A DNA stretch of 64,000 nucleotides from Gloeothece verrucosa PCC 7822 (GTDB lineage: Bacteria; Cyanobacteriota; Cyanobacteriia; Cyanobacteriales; Microcystaceae): contig NC_014534.1 in the NCBI RefSeq assembly GCF_000147335.1, positions 342,773-406,772 of the forward strand, written 5' to 3'. The translations under genes were made by a program, and so were the position numbers. Positions 46,204-53,133 of this stretch are shown here, piece by piece. How positions within the stretch are numbered: the first letter of the stretch is position 1; the number at the start of each line of letters is the position of its first letter. The notes under the pieces were generated by a model. The model was given only the letters and a program-made list of their open reading frames with translations, had not been told where the DNA came from and did no database searches.

Positions 46204-46640
46204 TTATAGAGCGCCAGCATTCATGCTTTTAGCTCACGAATGTTGGGAGTGAGGGTTTGTTTGACTTAAATAAAGTCTTACTTTCTGTACCCTATGGTAC
46301 TGTTTGCCCCGTCGATCTGAGTCAGATAGCGTTCCACTGCTGACTGAAACAACCCGATTATAACTAAAACCTCGTGTTTTTATTATACATCGGTAAGGCC
46401 GCACCCAAGCAAAGGGGGTCTGGATTTCTGGGTGGACCTACTCTCACTTTTAAAGAGTCCCGGAGCCTAACGCCAACCATGAAAAAATGCCATTCATTGA
46501 CATTCTATCATGGCGAGTGTGACGCTAAGGTTATCAATATGATAGCTAGTTGTCGTAATAAACGGTACTCAAATCACCCTTCCCAAGGGAATCTATCAAT
46601 GAAACTCACATTTGACGGCTCCAAGTGGGGGTAAAATTCC
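46204..46640 (+). ncRNA. CAST tracrRNA, unusually long
   Basis: From about 46204, TTATAGAGCGCCAGCATTCA, then GTGAGGGTTTGTTTGACTTA and AAGTCTTACTTTCTG match the 5' part of the ShCAST tracrRNA in order. The part CACCCTTCCCAAGGGAATC (near 46575) matches its 3' hairpin. CTATCAATGAAACTC (near 46593-46607) can pair with GTTTCAT and ATTGAT of the CRISPR repeats, giving the anti-repeat. The spacing between 5' and 3' landmarks is well over the roughly 215 nt of ShCAST, so extra sequence lies in the middle (about 46430-46570). Exact ends are not fixed. A 261-bp ORF over this region is judged non-coding. Confidence 0.8.
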
Positions 46641-46802
46641 ACACAAAGCCAACAAATTGCTAGAACCATTACTTTATTTAACTTTTAGGAGTAGTTTTTC
46701 GCTCACCCAAACCTGACAAAGAGGCTGAAATAAAGTTTTTGAACGAAGCTATCAAAACATTTCTTAAAAGCTCTGTTAAATAAGGGTGAGAGTGCTCGTA
46801 GA

Positions 46803-46913
46803 GTTTCATGAGGGTTTTTGCTCTCTAAATGATTGAAAGCTTAAAGGAATAGTAAGAAGCCAAGAACGAAGTTCTTGTTTCATAAGGGTTTTTGCTCTCT
46901 AATTGATTGAAAG
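46803..46913 (+). CRISPR. CAST CRISPR array: two 37-bp repeats and one full spacer
   Basis: Repeat 1 (46803-46839) and repeat 2 (46877-46913) both run from GTTTCAT to GATTGAAAG and differ at two positions. They enclose a 37-nt spacer (46840-46876) that contains the small inverted repeat AAGAAC GAA GTTCTT. A second spacer-sized stretch (46914-46948) leads to the atypical repeat. The GTTTC start and GAAAG end are those of V-K CAST repeats. Confidence 0.9.
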
Positions 46914-46948
46914 TAGCGATTCTGCTGTTAAATTCGATAAAGAAAGTG

Positions 46949-46995
46949 GTTTCATAGAAGAAATTGAAAGGTACACTTGGTTCGGGACTTAAACG
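46949..46995 (+). CRISPR. Atypical short repeat with a separate guide (probable homing crRNA)
   Basis: A 22-nt truncated repeat (46949-46970) keeps the two ends, GTTTCAT and ATTGAAAG, but lacks the middle of the normal repeat. It is followed by GTACACTTGGTTCGGGACTT. In V-K CASTs a delocalised short repeat like this supplies the guide for homing to a fixed chromosomal site, often a tRNA gene. The guide has no match that I could find in this window; its target is unknown. Confidence 0.75.
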
Positions 46996-47054
46996 CTACC
47001 CTAAAATTCAAGGTTAGTGTTCCTTGGGGTGAATGCCTGTACTAATATTTTTTT

Positions 47055-47224
47055 TGACATTAATTCTTTAAATCAGAAAAAAATATTGTTTCTTCAACTA
47101 AATTGAGGGGGCATCCCAATTAGATAATAGCTCAAAAGTCGATGGAGTAAGGCTTATAACAAATTTTTTCTTCCCATTTTTGACATTAATTCTTTAAAAA
47201 ATGACAATAATTATTTAATGTACA
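47055..47224. repeat. CAST right end with TnsB-type binding repeats
   Basis: TGACATTAATTCTTTAAA occurs at 47055-47072 and again at 47181-47198; TGACAATAATTATTTAA at 47202-47218 precedes the terminal TGTACA (47219-47224). The last 43 bp mirror the left end. Three sites on the right and at least four on the left give the asymmetric end structure typical of Tn7-like elements. Confidence 0.85.
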
Positions 47225-47442
47225 AATCCCTTTTTGGTCGTTATAAATATTTTTCACAACGTTGTCCTTTATCCGAACTTCGTTCTCTACTTTTAACTAT
47301 TCCTTTAAGCACTATTGATTTTAATAATCAATTTATCAAAGATGCTTTAACTACTGTTCATTGCTCAGATTTATTCCAATGGATTAATAATACCTTTGGT
47401 CAATCAATGCTCTCCAAACGTAAAATTCTTTTTTCAAGTTAA
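47225..47442 (+). pseudogene. Orphan transposase, C-terminal part, beyond the CAST
   Basis: The frame SLFGRYKYFSQRCPLSELRS to the stop at 47442 (KRKILFSS) completes the transposase begun at 39116. The ATG at 47218 is created by the CAST end and is not a native start. Confidence 0.7.
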
Positions 47443-47733
47443 TTACTACTTTTTATTATCTCTCGCTTTTTACAGAAAATTAACGTCCAGTTTCATCCTT
47501 TATCGAGTGCCATTTTCAACAGGCCACCAGCCAGCTATGAACAAAGATGGTACATCAGCGCCCCTGTTCTTAAGGCTTTGGCCGGGGGCGCTCAGGTTAC
47601 TATTAATGAAACCATGAAGAACTTAAAACCGCTTCTTGATGAACATCATTTCTCACTCGGTTTGGGGACTCAGCATAACCGTTCCTTCCACCAAGGGGAA
47701 CAAGTTACTGATTTTGTTAATTTGGATTTTTGA
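47443..47733 (+). pseudogene. Protelomerase-like C-terminal domain fragment
   Basis: The frame is open after a TAA and gives about 95 residues ending at the TGA at 47731: ASYEQRWYISAPVLKALAGG, MKNLKPLLDEHHFSLGLGTQ, HNRSFHQGEQ. Aligned by eye, W-x-I-S, a leucine-rich helix, LDEHHFSLGLGTQHNR and a short tail correspond to LIEQYHLSIGVGNARGHNRG at the end of the protelomerase-like gene (12257) and to the end of the 18287-19384 frame. There is no start codon, so it is a remnant. Confidence 0.55.
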
Positions 47734-47739
47734 AGGTTT

Positions 47740-50700
47740 TTAGGCTTCCATTGGCTTCAAATTATCTAAATCAACCGGATGCACACTCTCCATCAGATCT
47801 AAATAAACTTGGGCTTTTTTGCCATTGGGATGAATGCTCTTAATTGTCCCCTTCCAACCTCCATCATCAATAACTCTATCTCCAGGTTTAAACTTGATCG
47901 CGGACAAAAAAGTCAAACAATCATTGAGAATGCTATGGCAATTGAAACACTCGTCGCTCGACTTCTGGTATTTACTCTCTACGATTTGCTGGAAATGATC
48001 TTTGCTCCAACATAATCTTTTTCGATGGTATTCAATCTCACTCTTGAGTTCATCAAGAGTGACGGCCCCTGTGACGAGGGGGGTGACGGCTCCCGTTACG
48101 ACCTCAACCCCTTGCTCTGTTGGGGTTAGGTCAGGAATGACGACCTCTTGGGATAAATGATCGTCATTAACCACATCTGTTGATGAAGCATTAGTCGAAG
48201 AAATTTCTTCAACAATTTTGTCGGAGTCCTGAAGGGGAGGATCATTGTTACAATTTTCTTTTTCCTCAAAGAGTATAGAAGAGTCGTCACTGCCGTCACT
48301 TTCCTCTACTGGTAAGGGTTTGGGGTCGTCACCACCCCCGTCATCAGGGTCGTCACCGCCGTCGTCACTTTCCATTTTTTCCAACAATTCATCCAAGCAA
48401 GGAATCTCGTAATCCTGGGCAGTTCTCAAGCGCACTCCCATTAAAAACCGCCCCTGATTGGTTTTGCGCTTGTCGACATCCTTTTTGAGCGTCCCCTTGA
48501 GCAGTTCGATTAAATTAGCTGAGAAATTGTCTTTGGTTAACGGTTGTCGGCCACTGCGTCTGATATGGTGACAGTAAGAGCCAAATAGGGTTGATTTAAG
48601 GGGATTATAATCTTCATCATTCCATTCACGAGCATTGCTGCCGATTTGGGTTTTGGCTGTACAATCAAAGATGATCTCGTCATTGACCCAACTGGCAAGC
48701 CCATCCGATCTCTTTTGAGATTCCCACAGAGTTGAAGAAATAACTTGCTTCTTATTTAAACCCTTTAAGGTTGCTTCTATTTCTTCGGTGGGGATAGACA
48801 GTAAGTAACTGGTAAAGGCTGATAATTCTGGCTCAAACTCTTTCTCTAGGTTACGCACATTGCCATCGGCTACGGCTAGATTAAACGGAACCATGAGAAC
48901 CCGTCTCGTCAACCACCGTCCTGAACCTGCATGAAAAATGGGATGATTACTCGAAAGAACACACATTCCCCCAAATTTGAAACTGAACCCGTCTTTATAC
49001 AGCCGCCGTCCTCTTAATAAGTCCTGTCCTGTCATCTTTTTAAAGTTGGACAGATTCTTACCAGCACTGTCTTGATCTGGGAAAATAGCCAACGCCTTCC
49101 CAAATGCCTCTGCTATGGCATCTTTTTCATTTAAGCTAGGAAAATCCAGTGAAATCGTGTTTTGTTGTCCCACCAGGGCCACTAACAGATTCATAAAGCT
49201 ACTCTTACCCGAACCGCCAGTCCCAATTAAATGTAGGAACTTCTGGAGATCTGCCCGTTGTCTCAAAACAGCCGCCGCGTAACAAATCAAAATTTGTTTA
49301 TGGGTCTGGTTGTTTTGGGTGGCTTCAGTTAACCACTCGTCAATTGTGGTCCATGATCTTGATAAGGGGTTAAACGGACGAGGCAGAACCCAGGTTAAAT
49401 AGTTATGGGGTGAATGTTCTCTAGTTTTGCCAGTAGATAGCTCATAAACACAGTCGGAGAAACCCACTAAATCCTTGGTTGAAGGCCATTCTTTAATGTA
49501 AAGTGCTTTTTTGAGAAGATCCTCTACGCCATTGAGATAGGATGAGTTGAATTCATAACCACGGGCTTGCAAGATGTTGTAAATTTGAGTCTGAATACGT
49601 AAATTCGAGACGGGAACCCAAGAACCATCATGCAACAGAGAGTTTTCCTGATACTCTAGCCACGTATTAGCTTGATCGTTGTACTTAAATTTGTCGTTGT
49701 ATAGCTCCTGGATTTGAGCTACCAGTCGACTTTGCTTGGGCAGTCCTGTTGAGGGTTGCTCATTGGAATTATCCTCTTCTTCTGAGGGCTGATTGTGACG
49801 GGTTTCTACCGCTTTATGTATGGCGAGTTCTAATCGCTTAATAAATTCGTCTCCACTCATCCCTTGAGCTAATCCCCATTTGACCCAATCGACAATATCT
49901 CCAGTCTGAGGGATTTCTGCCCATATTTCAAGGGGGTTTAAGATAAGTACAGGAAACTTTACCCGTCCCGATGCGACTAAAAGTTTCTCAGCTTTGCGCT
50001 GTCCGTCCGAGTCATTGTCTGGCCAATACACTAAACCGGTTACATTATTGTTTTTTAATTGGGTTAGCAATATTCCTAAGTCAACTTCGCTCCAGGAACC
50101 ACCCTGCATGGTGTTAGCAACTAGCATTAGGCTTCGGGCAATCTCTACACAGCTTTCTCCCTCCACCCCCAAAACCCATTTGTTTGAGCCAAATGCGATC
50201 GCTTCTTCTATCCTATAAGCTGGCCATCCAACTTGTCCTTTGGCATTAATCCACTCACCGTCTGAGTTTTGATGATAGGGCAGGGTTATCTTAGTCTTCT
50301 TCTTTATTTTAATACGGTTCCCCTCTGAGTCATAATGCTCATTCCGTTTCACGTACTGCGTTGGGGAATAGGGGTATTCGATGATAATGTCATAGCCCCA
50401 TGACTTTGTAACCTTTTCTTTTTCTGGACTGGTTACAGCTTCAGGCAATAAGGCTAATTCTATCTCACCATCAGGGATGGGAAAAGGAACGGGTTTAGAG
50501 GCTTTTTTAAGCTGTTTGTTGGAATTTCTTCCCTTTTGAGTGCCCTGTAAAGCATAAATGGGATCTCCATCTTTTGCATTCTTGATATGCTTCCATTCGG
50601 GAGGGGCGAAGGGGGGTTTAACGCGGTGACACAGCACAGCTTCTTTAGAGGGCGCTCTTGTACACCAATCTTCTTTAGAGCATAAGGGGCAGGGTTCTTG

Positions 50701-50760
50701 TTCCGTGACTTCTGGCCATTTCTCTACATCTGTTAGTCGATCTGTTTCTGTTACTTGCAT
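47740..50760 (-). CDS. Plasmid-type primase-helicase (TOPRIM plus SF3-like helicase)
   Basis: The 1006-residue protein begins with a Cys-rich motif (CPLCSKEDWC) of zinc-ribbon type. A TOPRIM-like part follows with Glu in VLGVEGESCVEIA (about 197-209) and DNDSDG (248-253). The helicase Walker A is GTGGSGKSS (513-521), with the Walker B/sensor region FPDQDSAG and LSSNHP. A Ser/Asp/Glu-rich linker and a C-terminal KOW-like barrel (FKPGDRVIDDGGWKGTIKSI) end the chain. Such proteins start replication of plasmids and satellite elements. It is the best evidence that this region derives from a replicon. No lesion is seen. Confidence 0.85.
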   Translation of the reverse strand: MQVTETDRLTDVEKWPEVTEQEPCPLCSKEDWCTRAPSKEAVLCHRVKPPFAPPEWKHIKNAKDGDPIYALQGTQKGRNSNKQLKKASKPVPFPIPDGEIELALLPEAVTSPEKEKVTKSWGYDIIIEYPYSPTQYVKRNEHYDSEGNRIKIKKKTKITLPYHQNSDGEWINAKGQVGWPAYRIEEAIAFGSNKWVLGVEGESCVEIARSLMLVANTMQGGSWSEVDLGILLTQLKNNNVTGLVYWPDNDSDGQRKAEKLLVASGRVKFPVLILNPLEIWAEIPQTGDIVDWVKWGLAQGMSGDEFIKRLELAIHKAVETRHNQPSEEEDNSNEQPSTGLPKQSRLVAQIQELYNDKFKYNDQANTWLEYQENSLLHDGSWVPVSNLRIQTQIYNILQARGYEFNSSYLNGVEDLLKKALYIKEWPSTKDLVGFSDCVYELSTGKTREHSPHNYLTWVLPRPFNPLSRSWTTIDEWLTEATQNNQTHKQILICYAAAVLRQRADLQKFLHLIGTGGSGKSSFMNLLVALVGQQNTISLDFPSLNEKDAIAEAFGKALAIFPDQDSAGKNLSNFKKMTGQDLLRGRRLYKDGFSFKFGGMCVLSSNHPIFHAGSGRWLTRRVLMVPFNLAVADGNVRNLEKEFEPELSAFTSYLLSIPTEEIEATLKGLNKKQVISSTLWESQKRSDGLASWVNDEIIFDCTAKTQIGSNAREWNDEDYNPLKSTLFGSYCHHIRRSGRQPLTKDNFSANLIELLKGTLKKDVDKRKTNQGRFLMGVRLRTAQDYEIPCLDELLEKMESDDGGDDPDDGGGDDPKPLPVEESDGSDDSSILFEEKENCNNDPPLQDSDKIVEEISSTNASSTDVVNDDHLSQEVVIPDLTPTEQGVEVVTGAVTPLVTGAVTLDELKSEIEYHRKRLCWSKDHFQQIVESKYQKSSDECFNCHSILNDCLTFLSAIKFKPGDRVIDDGGWKGTIKSIHPNGKKAQVYLDLMESVHPVDLDNLKPMEA

Positions 50761-51186
50761 GGTTTTTTTTTCTCCTCTTTGGTGTGTTTGGAGGAGATTC
50801 CCGATCTTTTCTGCCGCTACTTCTACACCTGTCCTATGATCTAAATACTACGTTATAAACTCTGGAGCGAGTTTCTGGGTCTGGTTAGGGATTTAATTAA
50901 AGCCTCATCAGACAGGTTTTTTCGTAACTACTGGATCGAGAAGCCTCCAGTTTTCTAATTAATCATTGGGAATATGGAACCTATCACCGTTATTGATTGA
51001 CAAACGGTCTGTTTTTAGTGTCTCTTCACCTAGCTCTGATTATCTAACTCGTTCTATCGCTCTTAGTTGTTTTTGAGGAACGGTTTTGGCTAATTCTTAA
51101 CAGATGAGTCAAAAATTTTGGCAAAAAACTCCCCTCTAACTATTGCTCTTTGAAGAAATAGTCTTGTATAATCGAGCCATGAGTTA
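50761..51186. promoter_or_regulatory. Upstream region of the primase gene and 5' exon side of the intron
   Basis: No gene is supported. AAGAGGAGAAAAAAAA on the minus strand just before the primase ATG is its ribosome binding region. On the plus strand TATAAT at 51170-51175 lies just before the intron start; whether it is a promoter is uncertain. Confidence 0.4.
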
Positions 51187-52120
51187 GTGCGAGCCGTTCC
51201 ATAGAAACTTTCTCTATAAAGAAAGGGGATTATGGGGCTGTATCATTCGTATACAGAACAAGGTCATAATCTTAGAGGTTTAATTCCTCTCCTCCGAACC
51301 ACAGGAGTGAATGCGTAACCCACATTTTAAGGCTATTGGTTAACCTTATCTTGCGGTGCATGGGTTAAATGGGAGTAAAACGAAGTTACTAGCTTATCCT
51401 TCCTAGCGAAGCTACTCAAGGTTAACGTACAGTAATTAACTCAATCACGTCGTTATGGCGCTGCGAGAGAAAGTAACTGGTAAATTCTACATTCACAGTA
51501 GAATCCCTCAGAGCGGTGATGGTCTACCTGGTATATACGGGAGTAACTGAGTCACCGATATCGGGTACACTCAGCAGTTTACAAACAATGAGACTGGACT
51601 GCATTAAAGTAACTCGTTAATGTGTCGTGGAGTCTAAAAGTCCCGGCGTAATGTTAGAGCCTAAAAGTAGCCAGAAAGGATTATGATCAACGGAAAAACG
51701 TTTACGTTTTCTGTCTTTACTGACATAGAGTTTTACCAAAACCTAATGTCACTGAGACAAGGTTAACCAGCCGTATGAGCGTGAACTGTACGATATCCTA
51801 AAAAGCCAATGCTGTCAATCGAAAGATAAGGGAAAATCATAACCCGACAGATATGCTTACGTAGGATAAGTTCCGTGTAAGTCACGACCTAGTAATCCTA
51901 ATAAGCCTAATACTCAGTGAAGAAACCTAAGACACTTCCAAGAGTGGGATATAGGGAACGAAAGGCGTTACACAGACTAAGGTTCCAAGAGGCAACTCGA
52001 TAGAACTGCTGAAGCTCGAAAGGCGTAAAGGACACGGACTAGGAGCCGTATGAGCGGGAAACTCTCACGTGCGGTTCTGAAGGAGAGGTGAAGGTTGGTG
52101 ACTTCCTCATCGACTCTAAG
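51187..52120 (+). ncRNA. Group II intron without an ORF
   Basis: The 5' end GTGCG at 51187-51191 fits the group II consensus GUGYG. Near the 3' end, positions 52043-52077 read GAGCCGTATGAGCGGGAAAC then TCTCACGTGCGGTTC, a canonical 35-nt domain V with AGC/GTT triad region and a GAAA tetraloop. The next 40 nt can fold as domain VI with a bulged A (GAGAGGTGAAGG against CTTCCTCATCGACTC). The approximately 930-nt interval has no reverse transcriptase ORF; only tiny frames occur. Splicing would need a maturase supplied in trans. The 3' boundary (about 52120) is approximate. A second shorter GCCGTATGAGCG stretch near 51771 lies inside. Confidence 0.88.
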
Positions 52121-53053
52121 TTTTTTAGCTCTGGTTCATAGTTCCCTCCTTCGACGTTGAAAGGAGAAACAAATGGAAATCCACCAATAGAATCACTGTC
52201 AAAAAGTTTCCGAGGCTTGTAAGACAGTGATTCTCGTCATTTAGAGGATTTTCTTGTAGTCTCTCACTCAACATAACAATAAACAGAAAATATTTACTAG
52301 CATACTACGATCATCTCTGCATTCCAAGCACCTGAAGTAAATTGAAACTTAATTCACCACCAGTTACTTGCCTTTGCGGAAACTGAGTTTAAATGCTGTA
52401 CAAGGGCTTTCAATAACCACAATTTTTCTAGCTTCTCACTCTTTAGCTCAAAAGTTAACAGATGTTTAATTAAAGGTAAACTTTTAATTTTTTTTGACTA
52501 AATGAATTTGTCTTGAAAACTGTTTATATCCATCATGGATCTTGCTCCTAAACGCGGTATTAAGTGGATATCGTGCTATTCTTGGGTATTTGCTCACCTG
52601 GATAGGGCGCACTAAAAACCTGATTGGTTAGTTCAATAGTATCATAAAACCGCCTCTTCGGGGACGGTTATTTTTTAGGGGCTAAAAGAGTGCTACTTTC
52701 AGTTGATTCGCCGCTTTTCAACTTTTCCCAACTCTTAGACATCAAGGGTGTTAATGATGTTATAGAGCATGTTAATCGATATTTTTGTTTAACACAGATT
52801 TTCATAGACAAAAATCTATAATTATTGCTCAAATGTTATTTTTTTTTATCTTGACAACTGTCTAAAGGTAGATGATATTATGAAATTTAGTTGATGGTCT
52901 TAAAAAAAGACGAACAATTCTCAAGATTTTCCCTAACTTTCTGAAAAATTATCTGTAAATGGAAAAATTCCCAAATTGGGAATGAAAAACATCTAATAGG
53001 TATAAAAGAAAAAATCCGAAGCGAGTTATTTTTGTCAAGCGGAAAAAATTCTT
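52121..53053. other. Long leader region before the MACPF gene
   Basis: No supported gene in about 930 bp. A CCGCCTCTTCGGGGACGG hairpin followed by TTATTTTTT near 52650 may be a transcription terminator. TTGACAACTG near 52853 with AT-rich sequence downstream could be a -35 element for the large gene. Confidence 0.4.
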
Positions 53054-53133
53054 ATGAGCAAAAGGAATTAATGACTACTGTCGATATTAGTAAAAACTAT
53101 CTCAGTCAAATCCCAAATAGTAGAACACAATGA
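53054..53133 (+). promoter_or_regulatory. Two tiny overlapping upstream ORFs leading into the MACPF gene
   Basis: ATG at 53054 opens MSKRN and stops at TAA 53069-53071, which overlaps the ATG at 53071 (TAATG). That frame gives MTTVDISKNYLSQIPNSRTQ and stops at TGA 53131-53133, which overlaps the ATG of the large gene at 53130 (ATGA). AAAGGAA before 53071 is a usable ribosome binding site, while the large gene's own start has none. Translational coupling through this chain is the likely reading. Confidence 0.5.

Larger units (their letters stand above)
40395..47224. mobile_element. Type V-K CRISPR-associated transposon (CAST), cargo-free, 6.8 kb
   Basis: The ends are TGTACTTTAAATAATTATTG at 40395 and the reverse complement of the end at 47224, TGTACATTAAATAATTATTG; the match extends over about 43 bp with one difference. 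Inside are tnsB, tnsC, tniQ, cas12k, a tracrRNA-like region and a CRISPR array in the order seen in V-K CASTs such as ShCAST. Only about 250 bp separate the last guide from the right end, so there is no cargo. No 5-bp target duplication is visible beyond the TGTACA ends (GCAAG versus AATCC). No CvkR-type regulator gene is seen. Confidence 0.95.

Noticed and set aside
46374..46634. 86-residue ORF downstream of cas12k
   Set aside because: It lies wholly in the tracrRNA-like region, has no family resemblance, and its composition is that of structured RNA.
46840..46876. Spacer targeting the present insertion site
   Set aside because: By eye the spacer has no match on either strand within about 100 bp of the CAST boundaries (40300-40395 or 47225-47330).
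40391..47224. TGTAC direct repeat as a 5-bp target duplication of the CAST
   Set aside because: TGTACA is palindromic and is the usual V-K terminus, so the direct repeat arises automatically; assigning it to the target would leave the element without its normal ends.
51763..51800. Second domain V of a group II intron (GCCGTATGAGCGTGAACTGT)
   Set aside because: It resembles domain V only in part, lacks a full pairing strand, and lies inside the intron whose real domain V is at 52043-52077.
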